A stretch of DNA of 64,000 bases from Actinernus sp. WN-2022 (lineage: Eukaryota > Cnidaria > Anthozoa > Actiniaria > Actinernidae). The position numbers and the translations under genes were made by a program. The stretch covers positions 86,099,740-86,163,739 of the forward strand of contig JAOWCC010000577.1 in NCBI GenBank assembly GCA_030867875.1, given 5' to 3'. Below the pieces are notes generated by a model. It saw only the letters and a program-made list of their open reading frames with translations. It was not told the origin of the DNA and searched no databases. Numbering within the stretch: position 1 is the stretch's first letter; the number at the start of each line of letters is the position of its first letter. Shown here in pieces: positions 22,490-34,001 of this stretch.

Positions 22490-23525
22490 ACGCCGTTTTT
22501 TACGTAAAGCCGTTTCGTGCAACGGCGTTGCGAGGACAGTTTCACAGGGTTGTCACGTGATGCAATGTCGCAGCAGTTGTCTGGGTAGAAGGCAGTTCTA
22601 CTTTTCATGACACTCTAACGCAAAAAGGTCCACAACGTTCACAGTCGCACCTAGTAACAGAGCCTTGGCTTTTTGTTTCAACAGGCTCGATGTTCGACTG
22701 AGTCATTTTTGAAGATTGTTTGCTCTCAAGAAAAGTCTTTCCCATGGGATCACGAGCTCAAATCACTCGTTATTGAAAGTGATATATCAGCACGTAACTG
22801 GTTCCTGCTAAAGGCTTATCATACCTTGTAACAGAGCCTTGGATTTTTGTTTTAACAGGCTCGATTTACGAATAATTCAAGCTTTTGTTTTGAGTTAGTT
22901 TTTAAGTTTCGGCTGTTTTGTGATCATATCATTAGTGTGTTTAAAAACAGTTTTCTTTTGTCGTTCAATATCTGAAGGGCTATTAAAATAATTCATATTA
23001 TGCCTAACTTAAAATCAAGATACATAGTATATATCAACATACAGGCAAGAGTTTTCAACAGGCAGGCATTTGATATTAACAATGTCCTCAGCTTCCTAAT
23101 AATAGACCGGTAGAAAAAGATTATAGCTACACAAATACTGTTCACTTTAACTTTAATTTAAAAGCCGGCTTAAGAGGTTTCCAATGAGCCAAGGATTTCT
23201 TATAAGTTCTAATAAATTATTCGCTCGGTTAAATACAAGCTTTAATTAAACAGAACTATCAATGACAATATTTAGAGGGGATGATGGAGATAAACAATTA
23301 TTTTCTGCGATTCTTTTAACCTAAAGTAGAAAACAGTCAGGTTATCCCATTAAACACAAAATCAATGTGTGCAGTCTATATGTCTCCCGCTTTTCTCGCG
23401 ACAAGATTATTACACGTCATTTGATTAGTTTTATTGCGTGTTGTCGACTTTGCGTCGCTTAACTACATATATATGTACATCACTTCTTCATAATTGGTTA
23501 ATCTCTTCACGTCCTTAGAAATATG
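22490..23525. other. No gene; one dispersed direct repeat
   Basis: GTAACAGAGCCTTGG followed by TTTTTGTTT and AACAGGCTCGAT occurs at about 22653-22690 and 22828-22866. No coding sequence was recognised in the rest. Confidence 0.45.
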
Positions 23526-23529
23526 TCAA

Positions 23530-23985
23530 CAGTTTAGCTGCACAACGAAGCACGTCCGACTAAAAAGTTTTTTTTTAACAACGCAGGTGAAACAGTGACG
23601 ACTTCCAAAGGTTATGTACTGACGACAGTTCATCATCTGGGATTTGAGACTGAGACACGTACGGCCTCTAGGATCAGAAAGCCCCCGACGAGTAAGTCTA
23701 ATTTGATTCCGAAAGCCTTTACGTGCTCCGTGGATTATACGCAAATATAATAATCAAAATCAGAGATTATAGACGCCACGTTTAGCTGCACAATGAAGCA
23801 CGCCTGACTAAAAATATAATTTTTACCACACAGGTGAAACAGTGACAGCTTCCAAAGGTTATATATTGACGACAGTTCCTGGGATCAGAAAGTCTCCCGA
23901 CGATCAAGTCTAATTTGATTCCGGCTACGTGCTCCTTGGATTATACGCTAATTTTTAAACAAAACCAGAGATTATAGACGTCCCC
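23530..23985 (+). repeat. Tandem duplication, units of about 245 and 207 bp
   Basis: Unit 1 (23530-23777) and unit 2 (23778-23985) share TTTAGCTGCACAA.GAAGCAC, the GGTGAAACAGTGAC block, CTTCCAAAGGTTAT and AGAGATTATAGACG, with indels between. Non-coding. Confidence 0.7.
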
Positions 23986-24680
23986 AACCAAATTGAAGTG
24001 TTAAAAGAAGATGTTTTGACTGCACGTGCAAATATACCGACATCAGGGCGAAGAACGAGGGACATTACATCGAGACATAAAACAAGAATCAAGGGACGAG
24101 GTTAGATGGCATAAATTTCGATTCTCATTTTTAAATCTGTGGCTTGACAGATTCATAAAGATAATCAAGATAGGTTTGCGGCGAAGGCTTAATTAAACAT
24201 TCCCAGAACATGATTGGTAAACATAACAAGATGCAGTAACGAATGAACGAGAGTTTTCTACATTCACAAACACATTTGGGCATTGCAGTGATTGTTTACG
24301 ACTTACCGATCGGAGACACATCTGAGGAGAAAGCCAGAGTTTGTACTGAGTTGTAAAGGATACATTCTGGTACCAAATCATATCAAATTGGAAGAAAGAT
24401 CAAGTACTGTGCGATTTCCGGAGGAAATTTTGGGACTTTGGGTGTAAGCAGGAAATAGAAAAGTCGGACTATTTATAAAAGCATGAACATAATAGCCAGG
24501 TTCACAGGATGTAAATGAATAGCCAACCAAAAGGATAAGTAGTTATCAAAGTTACTTCAGCATTTCAAAGTTGCATGCCTTTCGGCATTGGTTTCAGTTT
24601 ATCTGGAGCTGATGTAAGAGGTATCTAAGGAAGAAACACAGTTATATCAAAAATATTGTCTCTGAGTTTCGAAGCACCGA

Positions 24681-24885
24681 AGAAGACCCTGGAGAACTTC
24701 AGCTAAGAAGACCAGAACCTCAGCTAAGAAGCCATTGAAGACTAGAACTTCAGCTAAGAAGACCACAACGTCAGATAAGAAGCCATCGAAGACTAGAACT
24801 TCAGCTAAGAAGACCACAACGTCAGATAAGAAGCCATTGAAGACTAGAACTTCAGCTAAGAAGACCACAACTTCAGCAGAGAAAT
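24681..24885 (+). repeat. 51-bp minisatellite upstream of GPCR copy 1
   Basis: About three units of 51 bp start GAAGACTAGAACTTCAGCTA; partial units precede them. In one plus frame each unit reads KTRTSAKKTTTSDKKP. This frame has no ATG after its last stop (TGA at 24663), and it closes at 24941, eight bases before the GPCR start. A related array lies at 63940-64000 in front of GPCR copy 2 on the minus strand. Confidence 0.75.
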
Positions 24886-24948
24886 TAACAAACAAACATC
24901 AGGAAAGGATTTTTTGTATTTATATTGTATCGGGGCATTAATAAGACA

Positions 24949-25893
24949 ATGAATACCGATGTCATCTATGCTTTCATTATTTCATTGAGTTGCTTGTGTG
25001 TGATTATTGTCACATTGAACGCAGCCGTGTGTTTATTGGTATACTTGAACAAAAACATACGAACTTACACCAATGGATTTGTCGTGTCGCTGGCAATATC
25101 AGATATCCTAACAGGTGGTGTTTTCTTCCCCTTACATTTAGCTGCGCCTGACTTCCCTGGCCTTCCGTACATGAACTCCATAGCCCCGTTACTGGGCGTT
25201 GCAAATGTATGTTGCGTTACCTATGACAGATATATATCCATATCGTCGCCTTTAACATATATAACTGACATCCGAAAATGCTTCAAAACAATGATCATCC
25301 TTTGTTGGACTGTTCCCGTTGTATTCTCCTTCATTCCGCTCTTGTGGGACGCCAATCCCACCTGTCTTGCCCACACGATCTACATCTATGTGTTAGAAAT
25401 CTGTGGAATCATCATACCATACATCTTTATCTTCAGTATCTATACCTACATTTTCAAGCAAGTTCGCAAGTGTACTGAGAGATTAAATATGGATTTAATT
25501 GATCAGAAAACCATGCATCAAAGAAAGCGGAGACTCTTCTCCGAGGCTAAAGTCGCCAGAGTGTTCGTAACAGTGGCGGTCCTTTTTCTGTTATCATGGT
25601 CACCTATTCTATATATTACAACCGCATTAAACATTGGTCGGCCTGACTTAGTACCAGCGAGTCTACAACTTTTAGCATTCTACATGCTAGCACTAGGTTC
25701 CTTGGTAAATCCTATACTATACTGCTTTCTGAAGCCTGACATCAAGGCTATTATTAAGAAGATAATCTCGAGAACATGGCAACGAAACGTTTGGGTTAGT
25801 TTTAATAGAAAAAGTGCCAGCGCCAACATAACGTTTGCCTCGAATAACAGCAACAGTAATGAAGCCTCGAGAAGATTCGACCGGAGTTGTTGA
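24949..25893 (+). CDS. Class A (rhodopsin-family) G protein-coupled receptor, copy 1
   Basis: An intronless 314-residue seven-transmembrane receptor, expected in the plasma membrane and coupling to G proteins; the ligand is unknown. The start is ATG 24949, matching the start of copy 2 (MNTDVIYAF versus MDAEVIYAF). Landmarks: N24 in TM1, LAISD with D52 in TM2, DRY at 93-95, W120 in TM4, P157 in TM5, SWSP with W217 and P219 in TM6, and NPILY at 254-258. The N-terminus before TM1 is only about five residues. Residue 69, the expected TM3 disulfide position, is Phe although C139 is present in extracellular loop 2. Residue 76 (position 3.32) is Asn, arguing against a classical aminergic ligand. Compared with copy 2 the tail ends four residues earlier (RSC). 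It is about 95% identical to copy 2. Confidence 0.93.
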   Translation: MNTDVIYAFIISLSCLCVIIVTLNAAVCLLVYLNKNIRTYTNGFVVSLAISDILTGGVFFPLHLAAPDFPGLPYMNSIAPLLGVANVCCVTYDRYISISSPLTYITDIRKCFKTMIILCWTVPVVFSFIPLLWDANPTCLAHTIYIYVLEICGIIIPYIFIFSIYTYIFKQVRKCTERLNMDLIDQKTMHQRKRRLFSEAKVARVFVTVAVLFLLSWSPILYITTALNIGRPDLVPASLQLLAFYMLALGSLVNPILYCFLKPDIKAIIKKIISRTWQRNVWVSFNRKSASANITFASNNSNSNEASRRFDRSC

Positions 25894-26180
25894 CAAACGA
25901 TTTCACAATAATTATGATTGAAATGTCTTCTTACCATCGTCGATGCTAGCCCGCTGTGCCATAGCAGCGGTCTTGTGTATCGACCATGCGCACAAAACAC
26001 TCCATTGTATTGATCTGAAGTGAACACGGTAATTTTGTTGGGTCCCTTCCACTACTCATGCATTCTCGTTCCCAGTGCCTCTTCAACTAACTGAAAAATC
26101 AGAGGCTCTGGTAAGATACGAAACCGGATGTCCTAGATTCTAGGACATTGAAACTGCGCATGCTCTTAGCATTCTCAGTA

Positions 26181-26496
26181 ATGGCGGACTTCATCGAAGC
26201 TATTCAGTCCGCACTTACAAAGCTAAATACAGTTTTCTTTAAAAAGTAAGCAGTTGGAAGCTATTCGTGTAATTAGTTTAGATAAGGAATGATTCTGTGT
26301 CCTTCAGACCGGTTATGGGAAGTCGTGTTTACCGTTTGTGTTTGATGCACTTCAAGTTCAAGGATCATCCAACTCCAACTCAATCGTGGTTGTTGTATCT
26401 CCCCTGCACGCAATTATCGAGGAGAACATTTCTAAACATAGGGCGAAAGGACTTCAGTGTGCTGTGTTGAGGATTGCTGAGGACTTTGAAGTTACG
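26181..26496 (+). pseudogene. RecQ-like DNA helicase N-terminal exon, broken
   Basis: The frame starts MADFIEAIQSALTKLNTVFF, shifts by one base near 26246, then reads QLEAIRVISLDKE, an in-frame TGA, and FCVLQTGYGKSCLPFVFDAL. TGYGKS is the Walker A (motif I) of RecQ helicases, and SIVVVVSPLHAIIEEN is motif Ia. The exon ends at 26496 before GTAATT. Later helicase motifs, including the DEAH box, were not found. It lies inside the TIR-bounded element, so it is transposon cargo rather than a host gene. Confidence 0.65.
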
Positions 26497-26948
26497 GTAA
26501 TTTGAAACACCCTGAGAATATGTGCCTTAATTGCATGGCCTTGCGGTTGCCATAATTTGATAGCAGCAGTTTATACAATATATGAGGCTGAAGTTGCCAT
26601 AATTCAAGCTGAGTGCAAAATGGATTTGTATTGTACTTGGATTGCTGTACCATTATTTTGTATAATTGCCATTGTCTTACTTTTCAACTTTATACAACAA
26701 GTAAAGACAGAGGTTTGTGCAGATAAAAATAGTTTTCTTGAAATGAGGTAATTTCCCTTGCCCCAGTTATGGTCAGGCTACATTTTATTACATTGTATAA
26801 ATTCGATCAAATGTTAAACGAAATTTGTGAACAAGATTTTGAATAACTACTTAAAGTATACTTGCTCCAAATAGGAGTCTCTCCTGCTGGTCCTCAGTGG
26901 TTGAATGTTATCAAGACATTTGAAATATGGGTTCAGAAATCAAAGTAA

Positions 26949-27443
26949 GGGACCGGTCATTATTTATGAAGGAGCGGGGGGGGGGGGGGGGGGGGGAGGG
27001 ATAGGGGTGGGTCATGTGCATTTTCTTTAGTCAATAAGGGGTGGGTCAATTCTGAGTAGTTAAAGAAGGGGGGGTTGTGATGCAAAATGTTATTACCACC
27101 AACCGAGTAAACAACCCAAAGTGGATGCAAAATGGTTATGCATGTGCAGTACTAAACTTAGTTGACTATCAACACGATCGTAGATTTACATCTTCCAACA
27201 GTGTCCACAGGTAAGATCACATTGCTTACAACATGGTCTCTCAGTGCCAGCCCTGCTCCGCTTGCCCAATACCTATTAGAATGGTTCTCCGGAATGATGT
27301 GTGTTGTGTGTGTTGGGGGATCCCCCCTCTCATGGGTCACTTGTCATTTTCAGGCCTGAGGAAGGGGGGGGGGCTTTAGTGAATTTTGTCTTTAATAATA
27401 ATTTTTCCCCCGACCCCCTCCTTCATAAATAATGACCGGGCCC
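26949..27443. mobile_element. Harbinger-like MITE, TAA target duplication
   Basis: TIRs start GGGACCGGTCATTATTTATG with TAA at 26946-26948 and 27444-27446. A run of about 25 G residues near 26973-26998 sits just inside the left end, and C/G-rich tracts lie near the right end. The terminal GGGACCG is shared with the element at 42767-43961. Confidence 0.75.
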
Positions 27444-27461
27444 TAAGTGTGTTCTGGCATA

Positions 27462-27855
27462 CAGTAAAAACCCGCATGTAAGAACCTGGTTTTTTTCAAG
27501 TTAGCCTAAAGAGGTTCTTATAAAATTGGTGCTTAGTGGGAAGTTAGGCTATTTAGGTTCTTAAACAGGTTCTTATTTTCTTAAGTAAAACAAATGTTAT
27601 TGTTGCTTGAAAAATATTGATACGACAAACTGTTTATACAAAAAAAAAATTTTAATTACATGTAAAAGGGCTTCATTGCCTGATAGAACTTGTTTTATTT
27701 ATTTTCATCAGATTAAAATTTCTAAATATATTTTAAAATAAGAACCTGTTTCAAATTGTAGGCTAAAATAGGTTCTTATGTAAAGGGGGTCTAATGGGGC
27801 AATCTTAGCCTAACAGGTTCTTAAAAACCAGGTTTTTACATGCGGGTTTTTACTG
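27462..27855. mobile_element. Tc1/mariner-type MITE, TA target duplication
   Basis: TIRs of about 35 bp start CAGTAAAAACCCGCATGTAA with TA on both sides. The interior repeats AGGTTCTTA and its complement several times. Confidence 0.75.
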
Positions 27856-29091
27856 TATATACCATTATAAACTAGTAAACGTGTGGTGGCCATATACAAT
27901 TTTAGCCCACTTGTATATTAATTATGGCCTCTACATAACTATTTTTACAAAGAAAATAGGACTAAATTGCATTGTTTTAATTTTGACAAATAGATTCTGA
28001 CTAAGGTTTTTCATCATCAATAGCATTAAGTTCACTGCCCATAACTACTAAATATATAAAAAGTGACAGCATTTATAAGAAAAGGATATTTTGCAGTAAA
28101 TCTGGTAGATCTGCTATTTAGTATAGACATAGACATTTTATGGTATGGCGGATGGACTTGACTGGCCTGCACTGATACAAAACCCTCTTCTATGAATATG
28201 GATAGCTTTTGATTATCATGCTAACTAGATACAAAGCTCTAACTAAGCTGACTCAACTCCAGCCTCTGTTGCCTTAAAAATGGTGGTCCCAGAACTATAA
28301 AATAATAATAGGATTATTGTATGAACACAACTGAATATACCCTGTGTGAACTTAAACTATCTTGGGAATGAATTCTTCTTCCTTAAATAGGTATAATGAG
28401 GGGAACTTTATGAGGGGTGGGTGAATATATTGAGTGGGCTCTTTATAATAAATAGTTTGGTCAGTTAAAAGGGGAGCTCTTGAAAGTGACTGGAGTTACA
28501 AGAGGGGCTTGGGATTGTCCAATGCTACAGGGGTGGGGGGTGCTTAAAAAGCCGAAGAGATGGAAAGGGGATACAACAATTGTACACTCCCAATGTCAAT
28601 AACTTCATCACCCTCCCTCCCTCCTCCCTTCCTCCTCCCTTCCTCCCCCCTCCTCATGTCATATAAATAAACTTTTGTAAGCTTCAAAAGGGATATAAAA
28701 ACTTCTAATTCATATGGGAAATTCATGATTTGATTTTCTATTTGATAGATTTGTACCAGCCTTTCAAGTTACCCATGCTTTATTTCCTGCAAAGATCTCT
28801 GCACTGCTAGTGCATTTGTCCTAGGTTCACAGGGATGGCGGATGTGGGGTTAAAATAATATTTTGCCTAGTTACTTCTCAGTCAGTTTAAGACTATAACT
28901 TGGTCACACTGGATCAATGACAATTTTTACCCCCCTCCCCACCCCTCCAACTTGAAATTTTGCTCTGCCGTCCCTGGTTCAATGTAGACTCCCAACTTGT
29001 GCTTGACGTAGGCCAGGGCAAAGGGAAACTGTCTCATATTTGGCCAATTTCATGTATTAATTCAACTGGCTTGTTTGTCACACTAAGACAT

Positions 29092-29235
29092 CAGGGCCTG
29101 GTTGTTCGAAGCAAGGTTAAGCGCTAACCTGGGGTTAAAACGCTAACCCTGGGTTAAACTGTACAGATTACAATTATTATAGATTTAGCGCTAACCTAGG
29201 GTTAAAGTTAACCTTGCTCCGAACAACCGGGACCT
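29092..29235. mobile_element. 144-bp palindromic MITE
   Basis: Inverted ends CAGGGCCTGGTTGTTCGAAG and its near complement, with internal GCGCTAACC and GGTTAA repeats. Non-coding. Confidence 0.6.
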
Positions 29236-30168
29236 GTGTATTACTAGTCCTCAATATTGCTATAAGACTTGCTTTGTACTATAAATCACTGGTTCATAAA
29301 ATCCATCATCAGTAAAAAGGAGAGGTTGGGTTGATCATTGACTGCGATGAGGTATGAAGCATAGATTAATTGGCACAGATTACAAGACAATTTTATAGTT
29401 TAATATAATTTTTAAAAACACTGGTGTACCTGTTTTGTTGTGCCTTTCAATTTCATCCAGCTACACAACTTTGAATCCCTTGATGTTTCACAGACTTTTC
29501 AAACACTTTTTAAATTATTTATACTGTTTAACTGATCGTTAATCCCTATAAAGTTACACCTGATCATGAAGAGCACAAGACTTGGATGAATTACAGAGTG
29601 GGCTAGTGCTTGAAAAAGATATATTTTCAATTAATTTCACATTAAAAATATTTACAGAACTGCACATTTAATATTAGCGGTTACTGTTCGAATTGTAAGT
29701 CGATTTTTTATGTTGGCTAGCACTTTAAGTGTTAGCAATTCAACTCCTAGTTCCCTTTGCTTTTGCAATGAGAGTTCTTGCGATCAGCAAACGTTCGGTT
29801 GGCCATATGCATCAAAGGCAACGTACCTTGGCTCCACGAGTGTGTTTGGTACATTATCAGTTTCGTTCGGCTAGTAGGCAAAGAAAAACTTTATATCTTG
29901 ACTTTTGAATAAAATCGTTCTTTTGTTCAGTCATATTTTTAAACACATAACTTCTTCTACTACAAAATACTCGTTCTCATGCAGGAGAATCTGGGAGTTT
30001 TTTTTCGTAAAACCGGAAGAAAGCGCTATGCGCAGCAACTGTTTTATTTTTCTTCATCGCGCAGCCGATTTGGCTAGCCAATCAAATTAGAGCCTGGTTT
30101 GTGTCTTACCAGAGCCTCTGATTTTTCAGTTAGTTGAAGAGGCACTGGGAACGAGAATGCTACTCATG

Positions 30169-31045
30169 CTGTATAACTCTGTAGTCAAGAGAGTTAATAT
30201 AACAAGATGCTTGGGTGCATATTGAAGTGGTCTAACCATATAAAATGATACTGGCAAATTTTGTAAGGAAATTGAACTTATTGAAATATATGCGCTTCTT
30301 CCCGAAGCCCGAGTTAAATGACTTTTACAACAATGTCATATTGCAATCTCACCATTTTTGACAATCAAGAGAAAATGCATTTACGTGCGGCCAAAATTGT
30401 ACATGGCGTTGTTTGCATATACAGCACATGCATGCAATTGTCTAAGGCATTGCAAACAATTGCGTGGCACTATAAGCACAGATTAACAGTTCTAGTTCAT
30501 AAAACGTTATGATGACGCACCAGAACAAATTTCAAACTTATCTATTAAGAGAAATATTACAGCGTACAATTTTAGAGGTCAAAATAAACTATATCTTCCG
30601 GTTTCAAAATCGGACATCATGCATAAATCCATTGTTCAAAGGGGGTCAATCCTGTAGAATAAACTCCCTGCTAATATTCAAGATCTCTGTTTTTCATGAA
30701 AGAATTAAAAAAAGATCGGTTTACTTGACAAACTCTAATAGTCTGTGCTATATAAAATTATTAGCTATGCTAATTAAATTACGTATGCCAAACACGATAA
30801 ATAGTCCTGAAGTGCCATTATCTCCACTTAGTATTTTAGCTATCCTCTTTTTTTCCTGTTTACGTATATCCAGAGGTGGAAGTGGAATGGTTGGTTACAC
30901 TTATTCATTAGTCACTTTTATTTCATGTTCGTTTCATTTCATTTTTCTGCTTCCACCCTTGGTTATATGATTATGTAAGCTAAACCACATAATTTTATAA
31001 AAAAATAATACTTTTTTCTACTATATAAACACAATAACCTATTTG
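30169..31045. other. No recognised gene
   Basis: A 153-codon open frame at 30509-30970 has no domain and AT-driven composition. Nothing else was identified. Confidence 0.45.
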
Positions 31046-31050
31046 TGGTG

Positions 31051-31180
31051 TCGAAATATTCCCTGATATTTCGTCCGCGGACATTATGTGAACCTAGAAT
31101 AGAACAGTTCCCGAGAAGAAACTGTGAGCTTCGAGGATCAGATAATGTCCAAGGACAAATATCAGGGCATATTTCAACGT
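31051..31180. repeat. Fold-back repeat
   Basis: GAAATATTCCCTGATATTTC at the left is matched by GACAAATATCAGGGCATATTTC-type complement at the right, with CATTATGT/AGATAATG inside. This is a MITE-like palindrome of about 130 bp. Confidence 0.45.
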
Positions 31181-32177
31181 CATAATGTAGGTTATTGTTG
31201 TTATCATCCTTCAAATAGTTTCTTTCACAGTCGCTTATACGCCCACAGGAGGTGTATTCGCCGATATTTCCCACTCGCGGAGAGAAAATGTCGGGTCACG
31301 TGACGCATTCAACCAATCACGCGCGAGAGAAAATATTTGATGGGTTATAAATATATTTATATACAGCGAATTGGAAAAATGATGACCTATCCAGAAATAT
31401 CAACATATCAATATATCGGGTGCAGTGTTGGAAGGTTTCGCACGTCGACCCACACAGATACTAGAAACCGATGGCTATGTTAATGGTAAATAATGGTAAA
31501 TAATGTTGTAGCGTTGTGGATGCAGTATTAAAACTAAACGTGTCTATCTCACTCTATATTTACGGTAAGATCGCATTTTCTTCGAATTATATAAATTAGT
31601 CTTTGCGGTAGCAGTAACCAGAACGGATTGGAATAAAAGGCCGGGAATGGTTATGTAGAATTGCAGGATTGATGGGAGATTTCGGAGCTATATTTTGAAT
31701 GAAAGTCTTACGAGATCTTCTGAAGACATTTATCTGCATTTAAAAATCGAGGGATGGTTTACACGATCTACGTGTCCATGCCGATAGCAATTATTCGTTT
31801 ACTACTTCGATGTAAATGTTTTATAATACTCGTCCATGCAAGGCCAAGTGCAAGTGCCAGAGTGAGTGACTGTACAACACGGCGGTGACAATGAACATTT
31901 CAGCCAGATATATAACAGCGAAGATTTTCGTCTGCTGTTTTACCGTTCTTTGAAGTCTGCATCAGTGTTGTTGATGAAGAAGGTTTTTCGACAGAATTAT
32001 GAGACTTAAATGGCATATGTGCTTTCATGATGTCATCAATTATTAACACAAAGTTACAAGCATTTAATCATTTGGATTGAAGACTGTATTTGATAGAAAT
32101 CGTTTCCGAGTTAATACATTATGAAGTGATTCTAAGATATTTAGAATAAATTCTCTTATAAATTATTTCTGAAATAT
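31181..32177. other. No recognised gene
   Basis: No coding motif or clear element boundary was recognised. Confidence 0.5.
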
Positions 32178-32183
32178 AGTTAA

Positions 32184-32633
32184 GAGGGGCTGAATGGGGT
32201 TAACTGATAACTGAGAAATGGCCAAAAATATTACTGTTAACTGGGAATTTTACCCGTTTTTAGCTGTTAGCTGATATTTGTGAGATAGCTGTTACCTGAT
32301 ATTTCATATTTTTTATTAAAATGACGTAACGTCACATGCTATTATTGGCTTTTCGGATGGTTTTCGACAGATTTGATCCAGTTGATAATAGTCAAATATT
32401 AAACATGACACATCAGAGTTATCTGATACTAGAAAAATCTATTGAATAGACAAAATGTAGTGTTTGATGTTGAATTAGCGGTTATTATTCATTTCATACC
32501 AGCAAATATGTATTCAAATCAGGTTAGGGTAGTCTTTTTATATAACTTAACTGATAACAGCAAAAATTAACTGATAACTGATAAATAGCTAAAAATTTAG
32601 CTGTTAACTGATATTGGTACCATTCAGCCCCTC
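32184..32633. mobile_element. MITE with AGTTAA flanks and TTAACTGATAACTG subterminal repeats
   Basis: TIRs GAGGGGCTGAATGG and complement, flanked by AGTTAA at 32178-32183 and 32634-32639. Subterminal regions repeat TAACTGATAACTG and TTAGCTGTTAACTG. Non-coding. Confidence 0.7.
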
Positions 32634-32724
32634 AGTTAAGTATATAGTTTTATTCAGTTCACTCGCGATCCTGTTTAATATTTTTTTTGAACGGTTTAAT
32701 CAAAATGTGTAGAGGGTCCACAAT

Positions 32725-32905
32725 AGGTTTTACGGGATGCGGGATTGGGCGTTTTTTGGACACGGGATTCGAGATATGAAAGAAAATGAGGCCGGATTTC
32801 GGGATTTCAACTTTTGACGGGACGCGGGATATAGATGATTTTTGCTCCGGGATACGGGAAATAGAGGCACCGAGAGGCGGGATTCGGGATTTTCGCGATC
32901 TGCTT
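32725..32905 (+). repeat. Degenerate CGGGATTCGGGAT-type repeat
   Basis: The motif GGGAT preceded by CG or GC recurs more than ten times with irregular spacing. Open frames here are by-products of the repeat. Confidence 0.45.
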
Positions 32906-33081
32906 ATCTGTCTTACTTTAGTTCGCTTTATCTGTCAATCAGAGAAAAGAATAAAACCCGACGTGGTCAAAACCGGTTTAGTCAAAAGAACATTTCACTG
33001 GTTTCTCAGGTGTCAATCAAAAGGAATTAGTCTTCTGGCATGGAAGTGAGATTCGTACTTGGAGCGCCAAAAAGCCGCCAA

Positions 33082-33198
33082 TAGTGCCAGAGATTATTCC
33101 GCCTTAATTAGTTCTCATCGCTTCGCTGCTCGGTCTTCTCGCTGACGTTTGCTTAGAGAGGGCATTATAATCTTAGAACCTCTGGCATCCAGAGTAGG
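33082..33198 (-). mobile_element. MITE fragment related to the 59.6-kb element
   Basis: The right end CCTCTGGCATCCAGAGTA read on the minus strand resembles the TACCCTGGATGCCAGAGG terminus at 59625, and the interior shares the CTTCTCGCTGACG-type segment. The left end is degraded. Confidence 0.45.
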
Positions 33199-33293
33199 GG
33201 CTTCGTGGATTTTCAAAACTAATATTGAATAAAAAGCAAGAATACTTACAGGATTGTTTTTATTTGTCTTTTTTCGTCTTTTTTCATGGGGGA

Positions 33294-33542
33294 CCCTCAA
33301 GGGTGAAATTATACTTCCGCTCGAGGAACGGAAACAAATATATCGCCAATCAGAGGACCAAGATAGTGAGCTGGGGCCTTTACCGAGTTTTATGACAGTT
33401 CCACGTGAGAAATTTTCGCTAGTTCCAAATTTAAAATTAATCGGTAACCGCCAGTTTCGTTAAAAGCCTACTGAATGGTCCCCTGATTGGCGATATATTT
33501 GTTTCCGTTCCTCGAGCGGAAGTATAATTTCACGCTTGAGGG
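33294..33542. mobile_element. 249-bp MITE with 57-bp nearly perfect TIRs
   Basis: The left end reads CCCTCAAGGGTGAAATTATA and continues through GAGGAACGGAAACAAATATA. The right end is its complement with one or two differences. Little divergence between the arms suggests recent activity. No clear target duplication. Confidence 0.7.
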
Positions 33543-33575
33543 TAGCTGCATAAATTATAGTATTCAATACACTAT

Positions 33576-34001
33576 ACCTTATTATAGAAAATTAATGAAG
33601 CTGTAAATGTACGTACGCGACTTAAATCAACGCGTCCTGAAATTAACGCGAATTTCCGTGTAAGGTATGTTTACATGCATTTAATTAACGCGAACGCTTT
33701 TCATATGAGTGTAAAAATTCCATGCTACACGGTAATTGCGAATTACTTACGACAGTCATATGAAAACCGCTCTATGCAAAATGATCTGAGACAAACTGTG
33801 CGTTTCACAATAGAAAACAACAACGTCCAACAGCAGAACTCGTTCAGAAGTCTATATAAATAACAAAGGTGCCTTAAAATAGCGATGCTAAAAATTAGTG
33901 TGATTTTAATTAACGATGACGTAAATTAAGGTTCATTTAATTAACCGTACTTTTTTAAATTCGCGTTAATAAAATACTTCGTTAATTTTCTATAATAAGG
34001 T
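33576..34001. mobile_element. AT-rich MITE
   Basis: TIRs ACCTTATTATAGAAAATTAA and complement, with TTAATTAACGCGAA-type repeats inside. Non-coding. Confidence 0.65.

Larger units (their letters stand above)
26061..30159. mobile_element. 4.1-kb DNA transposon with RecQ-like remnant, 9-bp target duplication
   Basis: TIRs of about 58 bp start CATTCTCGTTCCCAGTGCC on the left and are complemented at 30102-30159. They are flanked by CTACTCATG at 26052-26060 and 30160-30168. Inside are a broken RecQ helicase exon (26181-26496) and three nested elements (26949-27443, 27462-27855 and 29092-29235). No transposase was recognised, so it is non-autonomous in its present form. Confidence 0.75.

Noticed and set aside
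23526..23744. Minus frame ending in Cys-rich text
   Set aside because: It lies in one unit of a tandem duplication, and the frame is not conserved in the other unit.
24647..24895. Minus frame with AEVLVFNGFLSDVVVF repeats
   Set aside because: Antisense of the 51-bp minisatellite; no independent support.
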